DNA of 64,000 nucleotides from Verrucomicrobiia bacterium (GCA_019694135.1 JAIBCM010000001.1:372001-436000), one strand, 5' to 3'; shown: positions 52,822 through 62,005, counted from the stretch's first letter. Program-made: numbers and translations. Notes: generated by a model not told the origin, from the sequence alone.

Positions 52822-53873
52822 AACCTTTATTAAAAAAATTGGCCAAATTCCTTAACCAACATCGCGTGTGGCCCGATGCTAACGAAAAAACTTTGTCCCA
52901 ACTCATCAAACTAGAATTGGGTCACGCTGATATTCTATCTCAGCCGTGTCGCATAAGCAAAAAAGTTAAACTTCGAGCTCACGCTCCAAAAACTGTTTTA
53001 CTCATTTGCGCCGGCAACTTGTCCGTTGCGGTTTGGCAAGCGCTTACACGACTCGCTTTACTCCAGGTCAAAACTGTTTATCTCAAACCTCCCACATCAC
53101 CCTATCAACAAGAAATTAAAAAAATTGCCCAGCTTTTTCTGAAAAATCGTTTTATTCAAAACTTGCATTTTATTCAAACCGTTTCCGATGCCACAATTCG
53201 GAAAGCTGATGCAGTTATTGTTTACGGTAACGACTCTACCCTAGAAACTTTTCACAAACGCGTTCTAAGAGAAAAAAAGAAAAAACGTTTCGTGGGTTAC
53301 GGCCATAAACTTAGCTGCGGCATTATTTTTTCTCAAGACGTTAATCTTTCAACCGCCAAAAAAGTTACCATCGACTTCCTCACCTACAACCAAGAGGGCT
53401 GTTTATCTCCTCACCTCTTTTATGTGTTGGGCAATACCAATCAATTTGCTCACTTACTTGCTCAAACCATTAAAAAAAATTTCAAAAAATTTTCTCTTCC
53501 TGCCCTAACTTCGCAACAAAAAGCACAGATTTTTCTCACACGCCAGGAAGCGCTTTTGCATAAAAATAAAATCTTCACGCCGACTGATGATCTTAACACA
53601 ACGTTGATCATTGAAAAAAACTCCAATCTCAAAACTTTCTGCCTCCATCGCGTGCTTTATCTTAAACCAGCCCGAAATCTAGCTCACGTCACAAAACTTT
53701 TATCCCCCATCCGCCCCTATCTGTCGACTGTTAGCATGTCACGAGTTCAACCCTTCGATTGCGGTGCCACCCGATTTTGTCCCATTGGCCAAATGCAGTT
53801 TCCCTCACTTTTTTGGAAACAGGATGGTTTTGGCGCCCTCAGCGAACTGGTTACATGGGAAACGATTGAATGA
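52818..53873 (+). CDS. LuxC-like acyl-CoA/acyl-ACP reductase
   Basis: 351 aa, somewhat shorter than the ~480-aa Vibrio LuxC. The aldehyde-dehydrogenase-type core is recognisable: VLLICAGNLSVAVWQALTRLAL (dinucleotide binding), AVIVYGNDSTLETFH and the catalytic Cys in TYNQEGCLSPHLFYV. Together with the LuxE-like protein it should reduce activated fatty acids to aldehydes. The C-terminus (RVQPFDCGATRFCPIGQMQFP) matches the family end. Translationally coupled with the gene before it. Confidence 0.84.
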   Translation: MKPLLKKLAKFLNQHRVWPDANEKTLSQLIKLELGHADILSQPCRISKKVKLRAHAPKTVLLICAGNLSVAVWQALTRLALLQVKTVYLKPPTSPYQQEIKKIAQLFLKNRFIQNLHFIQTVSDATIRKADAVIVYGNDSTLETFHKRVLREKKKKRFVGYGHKLSCGIIFSQDVNLSTAKKVTIDFLTYNQEGCLSPHLFYVLGNTNQFAHLLAQTIKKNFKKFSLPALTSQQKAQIFLTRQEALLHKNKIFTPTDDLNTTLIIEKNSNLKTFCLHRVLYLKPARNLAHVTKLLSPIRPYLSTVSMSRVQPFDCGATRFCPIGQMQFPSLFWKQDGFGALSELVTWETIE

Positions 53874-53902
53874 AACCGAATTTATGGTAAAGCCTTCCCT
53901 TG

Positions 53903-54265
53903 ATGAAAATTACGTTGGTTAAAAAATTTGATTTTGAAGCAGCACAATCTTTGCCCAATTTTCCAGGCGATCATAAATGCCAAAAATTGCATGGTCACAG
54001 TTTCACCGTAGAAATTTCTGTTACGGGCGAAGTTGATCCAAAAACTCATCTTCTTTACGACCACGCTAAAATCAGCCAGGCCATCCAGCCACTTCTTGAA
54101 AAATTGGATCACGCCTATTTGAATGATATCCCTGGCTTGGAAAATCCCACACTGGAAACCATCGTCAAATGGTTATGGGACAAACTCCACCCCCAACTCC
54201 CTGGTCTTAGCGAAATTAAATTACAAGAAACACCTCGCGCCTGGTGCATTTATCGTGGAGACTAA
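53903..54265 (+). CDS. queD: 6-carboxytetrahydropterin synthase (QueD type)
   Basis: 120 aa. Zinc ligands are in FEAAQSLPNF-region, KLHGHSFTVEIS (HGH) and an upstream His (GDHKC), with the catalytic Cys in DHKCQKLHGH. LDHAYLND and the C-terminal Glu in ETPRAWCIY are also conserved. Acts in queuosine/7-deazaguanine synthesis from dihydroneopterin triphosphate. Start ATG at 53903 chosen over the TTG just before it. Confidence 0.9.
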   Translation: MKITLVKKFDFEAAQSLPNFPGDHKCQKLHGHSFTVEISVTGEVDPKTHLLYDHAKISQAIQPLLEKLDHAYLNDIPGLENPTLETIVKWLWDKLHPQLPGLSEIKLQETPRAWCIYRGD

Positions 54266-54271
54266 TTCACT

Positions 54272-54628
54272 ATGTCACCTTTTATTGGCTATGCTCTATT
54301 GGGACTCATTGCCGGATTTGCCAGCGGCTGCTTCGGCATCGGCGGTGGCGCAATTATTGTCCCCATTTTAATTCTTCTCTTTCAAGTGCCTTATCACGTT
54401 GCGGTGGGCACCTCGTTAGCGCTTATCATTCCTATTTCACTGGCCGGCACACTTACCAATTTTACTTTGGGAAAAATCGATTGGAAAATTTTTTCGGCTT
54501 GTTGCATTGCAGGCATCATCGGCGCAATTCTTGGCGCGCTGCTCATTCAAAAAGTGCCCGCTCTTTATGCTAAGCGCGCTTTCTCCATTTTCCTCATTTA
54601 CGCTGCGTGGCGACTTTGGTCTAAGTAG
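54272..54628 (+). CDS. Half-size TauE/SafE-family membrane protein
   Basis: 118 aa, about half of the usual ~250. About four membrane segments, with the family motif GLIAGFASGCFGIGGGAIIVPILILLFQVPYHVAVGTSLALIIPISLAGTLTNF. Typical members have two such repeats, so this one probably works as a dimer. Likely exports or imports a sulfur-containing or other anion. Its 3' end overlaps the convergent membrane-protein gene by 8 bp. Confidence 0.85.
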   Translation: MSPFIGYALLGLIAGFASGCFGIGGGAIIVPILILLFQVPYHVAVGTSLALIIPISLAGTLTNFTLGKIDWKIFSACCIAGIIGAILGALLIQKVPALYAKRAFSIFLIYAAWRLWSK

Positions 54629-55808
54629 ACGATTGATCCACTATTTTTTTCAACATCTGAAAAATAGCCGCCAACCCAAAGAACGCGATGACTGCTACTC
54701 CTTGTTGCCCTCTTGTTCCAAACAAAAAAATAAAACTTTGCGCCATCATCAAAGAAATAAAAATTCCTAACAACAAACAAAAGCCCATACCCAAAATTTT
54801 ACTACGATCCATCAACCCCACAAAATGAATCACGGCATCAGACCCCTCCTTCTGTTGCCCCACCTTTAGCATAACTCCCCACAACCCCAAATTAATGACT
54901 GCTGACAGGAAACAAGAGAAAACAGCGCTGCCCCATTGCCGTTGCGAAAGTGAAAATAAAAACCAACCGCATTCAAACAAATAAAGAAAAAACAGCCACT
55001 GTCTCAAGCTCCTTTGCCAAAACAAAAGAATCGTCGCCCAAATTAAATTCACCCAACTCAAAAATAAAAGACCTTGCTGAAAGCCTTGCCACAAATGCTC
55101 ACTATCTGCATCAAACTGAGCCGGAATCATATAATCGCTCAGCACCACTCCTCCCAAAACAACTTGAGCAACAAAGGCAACTGTTGTGAAAAAAATGCCA
55201 ATCGGCGAAATGCTCACCGCACGAAATCCCCACAAATAAAAAGGAACGATTCCCAAGCGAAATCCCCAACCCGAGATAAAACAAAAAAGGGCAACCTTTT
55301 GATGCCATCCCGTAACAATTCCATAAAGTCCTAATCCCAAACACAAAGTCGTTAAAAAACCAAGTGCATGCATCACCTTTCGAAAAAAACGATTCTCAGA
55401 AATCTTACGATGAAACCCAATCAAACGAACCAACCAAAACCAACCCCATTCCCAACCTAAAAATAAAACCAAAGGATTACCACCCAACTCGGTCAAAGCT
55501 GCCGAAAACCCTATCCAACTCGCAACCAACTCTCCATAAAAAATAGCGCCTCGCTTACCTAAACGCGCATCCTTTGCAAAAAAAACCGCGCCCGCACCCA
55601 ATAACGCCAAACAACCTCTTGCCCAAGCGGCTCCTTCATGAACGCGATAAGCATAAAACCATTCCCACCCCGCAACTAAAATAAATAAAACAGCAACCCA
55701 ACACCCAAGCCATCGATTGCGCTCGCGTTTCAACAACGTTGCACGATAACGATAATCGTAGCCGCCAACAACAAGAGTGCCCAATAAAAGTAAAAGCGCC
55801 GAAATCAT
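54621..55808 (-). CDS. Divergent NuoN/antiporter-like membrane protein
   Basis: 395 aa with about 11-12 membrane segments. The best match I see is to the antiporter subunits of complex I: FLGWEWGWFWLVRL in the position of the TM5 Glu, and GWGFRLGIVPFYLWGFRAVSISPIGIFFTTVAF, which lines up with the NuoN segment [30 protein letters not shown] but with Arg for the key Lys. Similarity is weak, and about 80 residues are missing compared with NuoN. It is the last gene of a tight three-gene membrane module. Function uncertain. Confidence 0.6.
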   Translation of the reverse strand: MISALLLLLGTLVVGGYDYRYRATLLKRERNRWLGCWVAVLFILVAGWEWFYAYRVHEGAAWARGCLALLGAGAVFFAKDARLGKRGAIFYGELVASWIGFSAALTELGGNPLVLFLGWEWGWFWLVRLIGFHRKISENRFFRKVMHALGFLTTLCLGLGLYGIVTGWHQKVALFCFISGWGFRLGIVPFYLWGFRAVSISPIGIFFTTVAFVAQVVLGGVVLSDYMIPAQFDADSEHLWQGFQQGLLFLSWVNLIWATILLFWQRSLRQWLFFLYLFECGWFLFSLSQRQWGSAVFSCFLSAVINLGLWGVMLKVGQQKEGSDAVIHFVGLMDRSKILGMGFCLLLGIFISLMMAQSFIFLFGTRGQQGVAVIAFFGLAAIFQMLKKIVDQSST

Positions 55809-56614
55809 ACCGCCTCCAATCGCAGCGATCGCTTAACAAATAAATGCTGACCCACACGCCAATAACTCAAAATCAAAAACAACCAACCCAATAAAAAACC
55901 CAACCCAACGATCGCACCCAAACTTTGCCAAAAAACAAATCCTTCATAAACGAATGCAATCGCTAATCCCCCCGTACTCATGAAAAATCCCAACTCTTTA
56001 CTCTCACTTCGCTTCCCTTCCCATTCGCTTAAAAAAATCGATCCAAACCGTTGAGTATTTTGAGCCAAAATGCTAACTAGCGCCTCTCCTAGAAATCCCA
56101 AAACAACCACCTCATAAAACAAATTAACGTGAAATTCCTTAGCACTCACTAAAATAAAAAATCCCAACTGACCCAGCAACCATCCCTGACAAACCTGCCG
56201 AATCGTTCGACCACTTACCGCCTTGGCTCCACCGTAAAGCCAAAAAAGTGATCCCAGCCCAACCCAAAACCCGGGCGGAACATACATTGAAAACATCGGC
56301 TGAAATCGTAAAAGTTGATAACCCAAAACCACCAGCCAACTCGCTGCAAAAAAATAATAAAATCGCACAGCCAACACCCAACTCAAAATCCCAGCAAACA
56401 CCCAAGCTGCTAAAGAAACCAAATCACTCCGAGCAATCAAACTCAAAAGAAGCCCCAATACCTTCAAGCAAGACCAAATATAAAACTCATTTTTTTGCGA
56501 GCCCAAAAAGAAAGAAAAAAATAAAACCATTGTTCCTAAGCCCAGTCCCAATAAAAATGGCATTTCATCCACCCGCCCATTCATCGCCAACTGTTCCCAG
56601 ATCAATGCCCACAT
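55805..56614 (-). CDS. Polytopic membrane protein, partner of the NuoN-like gene
   Basis: 269 aa with about 8 membrane segments (FLLGLGLGTMVLFFSFFLG, LVSLAAWVFAGILSWVLAVRFYYFFAASW, LGFFMSTGGLAIAFVYEGFVFWQ, GAIVGLGFLLGWLFLILSYW). It overlaps the next gene by 4 bp. Glu- and Arg-containing membrane stretches and its position next to a NuoN-like protein suggest a subunit of the same complex, perhaps derived from a HyfE/NuoK or Mrp-type protein. I do not recognise the family. Confidence 0.58.
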   Translation of the reverse strand: MWALIWEQLAMNGRVDEMPFLLGLGLGTMVLFFSFFLGSQKNEFYIWSCLKVLGLLLSLIARSDLVSLAAWVFAGILSWVLAVRFYYFFAASWLVVLGYQLLRFQPMFSMYVPPGFWVGLGSLFWLYGGAKAVSGRTIRQVCQGWLLGQLGFFILVSAKEFHVNLFYEVVVLGFLGEALVSILAQNTQRFGSIFLSEWEGKRSESKELGFFMSTGGLAIAFVYEGFVFWQSLGAIVGLGFLLGWLFLILSYWRVGQHLFVKRSLRLEAV

Positions 56615-56617
56615 AAC

Positions 56618-56833
56618 TCAAAAATAAACCAAAGCCAACCCCATCAAACCCAACAAAGCAACTCCAATACTCATCCAACCAAAACTTTGATGCAAAAACT
56701 CCAAGCGTTGAACCATTAACCTCTCCAAACTTTTACCCATTTTAAAAAGTCCCGCACCCGCTCTTTTCTCTACCGCCTCCGTAAAAAACCCTCCCCAAAA
56801 TTGTAATACAACCAAAATTTTTTGCATCCTCAC
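56618..56833 (-). CDS. Small membrane protein of the NuoN-like module
   Basis: 71 aa. An amphipathic first half (KRAGAGLFKMGKSLERLMVQRLEFLHQSFGW) is followed by one hydrophobic helix (MSIGVALLGLMGLALVYF). The layout resembles the very C-terminus of NuoL-type subunits (basic amphipathic helix then final TM), as if that tail were a separate subunit. It lies 3 bp upstream of the next gene in the module. Function not assigned. Confidence 0.5.
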   Translation of the reverse strand: MRMQKILVVLQFWGGFFTEAVEKRAGAGLFKMGKSLERLMVQRLEFLHQSFGWMSIGVALLGLMGLALVYF

Positions 56834-57237
56834 CTTTCTAAACGAATTTCCTCTTTGCCCAACGAAAAAATTTCTAAGATCTTTTTAGCTCAACGACTTC
56901 TCCTGTCATCCTCGGGCTAGCTCTACAACTGTCCGAAGTTCTTTAATTATCTTTTATATAGCTAAGAAAAAACTTCTTGTCATTCCCGACTCGATCGGGA
57001 ATCCATTCTTTATTCCCCTGGATCCCCGGGTCAAGCCCGAGGATGACAGGAGACCAGGTCCAGGGTGATGAAAGGCTTGGTGCTTCCAAGCTTTTTACCT
57101 AACTGCTTATCCTGCTGTATCCTACGTCTCAAAAAGCAACTATAAGAAAATCTAATACATTGTATAAGAGATACTTATAGTTAATTTTTATCCTTTTTTT
57201 CTTGCTAATTTTATGTGTGGGAGTCATTTTTGGTGTC
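56834..57237. repeat. Leader repeat copy 2 (palindromic element plus promoter-like stretch)
   Basis: 404 bp without genes. From about 56901 to 57237 it is the second copy of the leader at 1980-2326: TCTACAACTGTCCGAAGTTC, the palindrome around GTCATTCCCGACTCGATCGG and CAAGCCCGAGGATGACAGG, then the conserved AT-rich block (about 57136-57190). The last ~30 bp before the start codon differ between the copies. 56834-56900 shows nothing I can name. It is also the divergent region for the membrane-protein trio. Confidence 0.85.
57136..57190 (+). promoter_or_regulatory. Putative promoter, conserved copy in the second accessory locus
   Basis: Counterpart of 2222-2275: AGAAAATCTAATACATTGTA then ACTTATAGTTAATTTTTAT, about 50 bp before the gene start. 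Flanking sequence has drifted more than this block. Assigned by conservation between the two loci only. Confidence 0.35.
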
Positions 57238-58315
57238 ATGAAAAAACAAATCATTCTTTTTTGTAGTTTTATTTTTAGCGTCGCCGTTGTTCGTGCTGGA
57301 GATTTGACAGTAACGGGCAATTTGGATGTGCAGGGTAATGTTTTAAATTTGGGTTCGTGGCAGGGGCAGACCAATGAGGCGGGGGTGAGTTTGAATTACA
57401 CGGATTATCCGGATGATGAGTATGGGGAGTTTCGCTTTAGTTTGAATCCGACCGACGGCCGGTTGGACTTGGGAAAGGTGGAATGGCAATAATAGTTGGT
57501 TGCCGATGATGCGTTTGGATGTGGATCATTCGTTGGTGCTTTATGATTCTTATGGTCAGTGGAAGGTGTGGTTGGTGCCGGGTGGGAACAATTCTGTGTT
57601 TCAGAATTCTTTGACGGTTAATGGTAATAATAGTGTGATGCCTAATCAGTCGCTTTCGGGTGATGGCAGTATTCTGACTAGGAAGTTGGGTGATGGGCGT
57701 TATGTAGCAAAAGGAGCAGACAAAACGGCTTTGGGTTATGCGACGGCGACGGGTTTTTCTGCGTTTGCGGCGGGCAACCAATCTTTGGCAAGTGGAGGAG
57801 CCGCTGTAGCGTTGGGAGAAAAGACGATTGCAAGTGGGGATTTGTCTTTTGCGGTGGGAGGTTTTGCTACGGCTAGTGGTTATGGTTCTGTAGCGATGGG
57901 TGAAACGGTTACAGCAAGTGGTGAATCGGCTTTTTCTTTGGGTTTAGGCACGATTGCTCAAGGCATGAATCAAGTGGTGGTAGGTCGTTATAATGTGGCT
58001 CAAGGTTCTGCCGAAGATTGGGTGGCTACCGATGATTTGTTTGTGGTGGGTAATGGCACATCAGCCAATCAACGCTCGAACGCTTTCACGGTGAAGAAGA
58101 ACGGGGATGCAGTGGTGAAAGGCAATGCGACGGTGAAAGGCTATAGCTATTTTAATGATATTAATACCGATAACATCAGCGCAGGAGGCGATGTGATGGT
58201 TTCAGGTGTGACTGAGATGATGAGTAGCGCTTATGTTGGTGGAGATTTGCAGGTGAATGGCAAACTTTATTTGCAACCACAGGGCGATGTGCCGATGGGG
58301 CAGTTTAATCAGTAA
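57238..58315 (+). pseudogene. YadA-head-like repeat protein, frameshifted at about 57463
   Basis: Signal peptide (MKKQIILFCSFIFSVAVVRA) then a collagen-like/Hep_Hag-style region. Frame 1 runs 57238-57492 and ends in TAA; the reading frame continues one base out from 57464 (WTWERWNGNNSWLPMMRLDV) to 58315. One surplus base among 57461-57463 explains both: with it removed, R-W-T-W-E-R-W joins D-G-R cleanly. Head repeats of about 14 residues are clear (ASGDLSFAVGGFATASGYGS). They end in ADDLFVVGNGTSANQRSNAFTV-type sequence. No outer-membrane anchor is visible. Could be a sequencing error or a recent mutation; the intact protein would be ~358 aa, exported. Confidence 0.7.
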
Positions 58316-58325
58316 CGGCAGTGAT

Positions 58326-58461
58326 AAGTGACTGGTAACTAGTAACAGGTGAAAAACAAAACCCAAAATCAAAAAAGAAGTAGCACAGCCATCTTGGCTG
58401 TTAAAGGGTGTTGCCGTTTTGTCGTTAAGCCGTTCCTCTTGTCACTAGTCACCTGTCATTT
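58326..58461. repeat. Inverted repeat supplying the signal peptide of effector 2
   Basis: The left arm AAGTGACTGGTAACTAGTAAC (58326 on) and the right arm TTGTCACTAGTCACCTGTCA (58439-58458) are imperfect inverted partners. Between them is a perfect palindrome, ACAGCCA-TCT-TGGCTGT (58385-58401). The right arm is read in frame as LLSLVTCHLLFSS, the hydrophobic core of the signal peptide, and the inner palindrome as STAILAV. Confidence 0.6.
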
Positions 58462-61400
58462 GTTATTCAGCAGCGGCGTTTCCGCTGCGGTTCCCCAATG
58501 GTGGATTACGCGCGGGGTGATTGATACGAATTTGGCTGCTGACAATTATGGGCCGGTGAATGTGGGACAGCTCAAGCATGTGGCTTACCAGGCGGCTTTG
58601 GAGTTGGAGGAGAAGCTCCCTAATGGCGCGGGGGATTGTTTGGATTTGGTGGAGAGTTTTTCTAAGACCAATGGTAATTATGCGCCGGTGAATGCGGGTC
58701 AGTTAAAATATGTGGCGAAGTTTTTTTATGATCGGCTAATTGCGGAGGGTTATACGAACAGTTATCCTTGGACGGAGACGAAGGCGGATGACGCGAATTT
58801 TGCTTTAATTAATCAAGGTCAGTTGAAGTTTGTTTTCAGTTTTGATTTGGATAAGTGGAAGCCTAAGCCTCCGAATTGGGTGGATGAGGATGAGGATGGG
58901 TTGGATGATAATTGGGAGTTGGAGAATTTCGGAAATCTCACACCAGAGCCCGATGACGATATGGATGGCGATGGGATTCCCAATAGCCAGGAGCAACAAG
59001 ATGGCACCGATCCCAATGAACCGGATGAGGATCCTGAGAATCCTCTGCCACCCATGGCTTCCTACGGGTTAATTCATTGGCAGCCTGTGAATCATGAACT
59101 GGGCGATAGTGACTCTTTGTATGCCACCTGGCAAGTGTTCGTGAATGATAAAGGCCAGGCTATTGCTACGACAGCAGGTCAAGGTGTCGGGGTTTGGACA
59201 ACAGCGTTTGCAAAAGGTTCTGTCACCGCTGAGTTAGAAGATTATATGTGTTACAATTTTAATAATAATGGGAAAGCCATTTTAGAGAGTCCCGCTGAGG
59301 AAGGAGAAGAAGGAGACGGCTTTATTTATCAAGTCTGGGATTTTGAAAGTGGCGACTTTACCAGTGCTCCTCCCATTAATTCACCTCCTTCGTTGCTGCC
59401 CGATGATTTGGAAGAGGTTTATTCGATGGATGTTATTATTGATCAGATTATTTGTGAGGGAAATATTGAAGAAAAGACTTCTCTTTTAGGCATCAACGAT
59501 CCAGGCAGTTTAGCGGGCACGACAGTGTTCCAATGGCGAGTGAAATATCACAGCTATTATTATGATCAGGTTTCAAAACAGTGGAAACAAAGCAATGGCG
59601 AAAAAATCATCAACGATTTCAGACCCGTTTATTGGCCGCAAAGTCAGATGGGTAATGCTATGGCAGTCAATGAAGATTTCATGGAAACTTATAGCTATCT
59701 TCACACCGCCAATATTAACAATCAAGACGCAGTGGCTTTAATGAAAGAAGGTAGCCAATTTTTATACTACCATCATGCCTCTGAAGAGCCTCAAACTCTC
59801 GATCTTCCTTGGGACACGCGCTCTCGATTAAACAACGATGCTCAAGTTGCAGGCAGTTTTTATCAAGGCAAAAGCTATGCCACCGTTTCCCAAGCCAATG
59901 GTCCCGTGCAAGCCTTAGGCAAAGGTCAGGCTATCGGCATTGCTCCTCAAGGCGAGCTCATTACCGGCTCACTGTTTTCAGGACAGCAACAACAAACCCT
60001 TCTTCAAGAGCCCATAAATAAAACCCCCGCTCTATACCAAGCTTCACTGCGTCAGCCTACAACCCAAAGAGAAAGATTTCCTGCAAAACAAAGGCCTGCT
60101 TTAGCAAAAAATCTTCAAAATGTTCCTTTAACTCCCCAGCAAAACACAATCTATGAAGAGGCCCTACTTTGGAAAAAAAATCAAGACAATGGCAAGTATG
60201 TGCGTCAAAAAGTAGAAACCATGCTAGAAAAAACAAGCTTAGCCCAGGATTGGCACGTGCAAACACTGCATAATCCGAATAAATATGGTATTATGGGAGG
60301 CGTGGGCTACTATAAAGATCAACCGCAATATCTTACTATGATCCCCGTCGAACTCGGAGTTGATGCCAATCGGGATGGAAAGATTGTGCTTCTCAATGAA
60401 AAGGATAAGCCAGACAACGTCGGCGAAGAGGTCGATCAGACTAAACCAGACAAATATTTTAGGTTTTGGGCCAATGAGGACGACGATACTGATAATGAAG
60501 ATGAAAATAGCGATAGCATCCCGATTGTGTTCAAAGATAGCGACGATATTAATATAGATAGCAAGCGCGACCTAGAAGACTTTAGCCGACTATGGGTTTA
60601 CTTAAAAGGCGTTCATGAAATGGTTAAAGGCGAAGATGCCATGCTCGTCGGTTTGAAATGGAAAGACACTACGGGAAATCCTGCGATTCGTTTATTTGAA
60701 GCTTATGAACAAGACGGTGGCACAAATTATTTATCGAATGACTCAGTAGCCACTCAGCAACGGCAAGGTAAATATGGCACAGCGGTGCAAAATCAAAATG
60801 GCGAAGCTGTAGTTTCAGGCAGCGACATCTTCATCTTTTATCCTGAAGTGTGGGAACAGCTAGATGAAGAGAATTATAAAAAGTATTTCTTGTTCGAGGG
60901 TGTCAGCGAGGGCAAAGGAAAATTACAAATTGTTTTCTTAGACAAAAACCAAAACGAAATCGGTGAAGCACCCCCAATCTATTTGGAAATTACCAATATC
61001 AAAAAGATGTATGAACGTTTCAAAGCAACACCGGAAGACGCTAATTTTCCGCCGCCATTTGAAATCGATACAAATCCACCTTTTAACGATAACTCCGCTT
61101 CGTTCGTCTCCGATCCTAATGGCAATCCATTTCAAAAACCTTGGGATGAAAAAGCTCATTGCACTGTTTTTGTGCATGGCTGGGATTTAAATTATGATGA
61201 AAGTTATAATTTTGCTGAGACACTATTTAAACGAATGTGGCAACGCGGTTATAAAGGTCATTTTGTTGCCTTTCGTTGGGACACTTATACTTTTTCAAAA
61301 ACCACTTTTAACCGCAGCGAATATCGCGCTTGGAAATATGGCAAATCACTGAAAGATTGTGTTAACAGTTTAAAAGGTCAATTTGCCAATATTAATCTTA

Positions 61401-62005
61401 CCGCTCACAGCATGGGCAATATCGTAGCAAGCTCTGCTTTGAAACAAGGACTGAGCGGAATTAATAATTATGTCATGATGAATCCCGCCATCTCAGCGAG
61501 CGCCTACGATCCAAGTCCTTATCTAAATCAACCTGGTTGGGGAAATAATACAGAAGATTTGTATCGAGGTTTTTTACAAGGAATTTCAGCTAATACTAAA
61601 ATTTTTAATTATTACCTATCCGAAGACTTTGCTACTGCAACCGCGTGGAAAGCTAATAATGCTCTTTATAAACCTAATGCTGGAGTAAATTTAAATCGTT
61701 CTTACCAATATAATTCTGATAATGAGGAGACAACTTTAACAACTTTATATAATGCTAAGATCAGAGATGTGATTGATCCCCACGAAAAATTATCTTTTGT
61801 TTGTGCTTCAAGAACCAAGGCTTTAGGAGCCGAGGGCCAAGCCGCTGGAGAAATAGATGAAACTTTTGATATGGATTTAGCCTATGGCTTTGATGAAATA
61901 CACAGTGCTCAATTTTATTGGAATATTCAAAGGAAAGTAAAAAGCAAATCCGTTTATGATTTTTACGGCACATTATTGGACAATTTAGGAGCACCGAAAC
62001 CATGA
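58349..62005 (+). CDS. Secreted modular protein with C-terminal alpha/beta-hydrolase (putative effector 2)
   Basis: 1218 aa, GTG start. The signal peptide (residues 1-46) is encoded by repeat sequence and ends in VSA. Three GQLK repeats (about 66-79, 110-123, 150-163) and an Asp-rich Ca segment (DEDEDGLDD, DDDMDGDGIPNSQE) are almost identical to the protein at 2544. HAF-like repeats run to about 545, and a MIPVELGVDANRDGKI...FRFWANEDDD region (about 665-730) is of a kind seen before lipase-like domains in this phylum. The hydrolase (about 930-1218) has oxyanion-type HGW (His943), the nucleophile in AHSMGN (Ser1021) and candidate Asp/His in DPHEK and EIHSAQ. Likely cuts lipid esters. The next gene overlaps its stop. 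Export route and target are inferred. Confidence 0.75.
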   Translation: MKNKTQNQKRSSTAILAVKGCCRFVVKPFLLSLVTCHLLFSSGVSAAVPQWWITRGVIDTNLAADNYGPVNVGQLKHVAYQAALELEEKLPNGAGDCLDLVESFSKTNGNYAPVNAGQLKYVAKFFYDRLIAEGYTNSYPWTETKADDANFALINQGQLKFVFSFDLDKWKPKPPNWVDEDEDGLDDNWELENFGNLTPEPDDDMDGDGIPNSQEQQDGTDPNEPDEDPENPLPPMASYGLIHWQPVNHELGDSDSLYATWQVFVNDKGQAIATTAGQGVGVWTTAFAKGSVTAELEDYMCYNFNNNGKAILESPAEEGEEGDGFIYQVWDFESGDFTSAPPINSPPSLLPDDLEEVYSMDVIIDQIICEGNIEEKTSLLGINDPGSLAGTTVFQWRVKYHSYYYDQVSKQWKQSNGEKIINDFRPVYWPQSQMGNAMAVNEDFMETYSYLHTANINNQDAVALMKEGSQFLYYHHASEEPQTLDLPWDTRSRLNNDAQVAGSFYQGKSYATVSQANGPVQALGKGQAIGIAPQGELITGSLFSGQQQQTLLQEPINKTPALYQASLRQPTTQRERFPAKQRPALAKNLQNVPLTPQQNTIYEEALLWKKNQDNGKYVRQKVETMLEKTSLAQDWHVQTLHNPNKYGIMGGVGYYKDQPQYLTMIPVELGVDANRDGKIVLLNEKDKPDNVGEEVDQTKPDKYFRFWANEDDDTDNEDENSDSIPIVFKDSDDINIDSKRDLEDFSRLWVYLKGVHEMVKGEDAMLVGLKWKDTTGNPAIRLFEAYEQDGGTNYLSNDSVATQQRQGKYGTAVQNQNGEAVVSGSDIFIFYPEVWEQLDEENYKKYFLFEGVSEGKGKLQIVFLDKNQNEIGEAPPIYLEITNIKKMYERFKATPEDANFPPPFEIDTNPPFNDNSASFVSDPNGNPFQKPWDEKAHCTVFVHGWDLNYDESYNFAETLFKRMWQRGYKGHFVAFRWDTYTFSKTTFNRSEYRAWKYGKSLKDCVNSLKGQFANINLTAHSMGNIVASSALKQGLSGINNYVMMNPAISASAYDPSPYLNQPGWGNNTEDLYRGFLQGISANTKIFNYYLSEDFATATAWKANNALYKPNAGVNLNRSYQYNSDNEETTLTTLYNAKIRDVIDPHEKLSFVCASRTKALGAEGQAAGEIDETFDMDLAYGFDEIHSAQFYWNIQRKVKSKSVYDFYGTLLDNLGAPKP

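Noticed and set aside
51778-53873. Bioluminescence operon
   Set aside because: LuxE- and LuxC-like genes are present but no luciferase subunits or flavin reductase.
54621-56833. A second complex I or a hydrogenase-4 operon
   Set aside because: No Fe-S, NuoH-like or hydrogenase subunits are adjacent, and the NuoN-like protein has lost the key lysine; left as an unassigned membrane module.
57455-57500. Programmed ribosomal frameshift in the YadA-head-like gene
   Set aside because: No slippery heptamer or stimulatory structure is evident at the joint; a simple single-base insertion or sequence error is the easier explanation.
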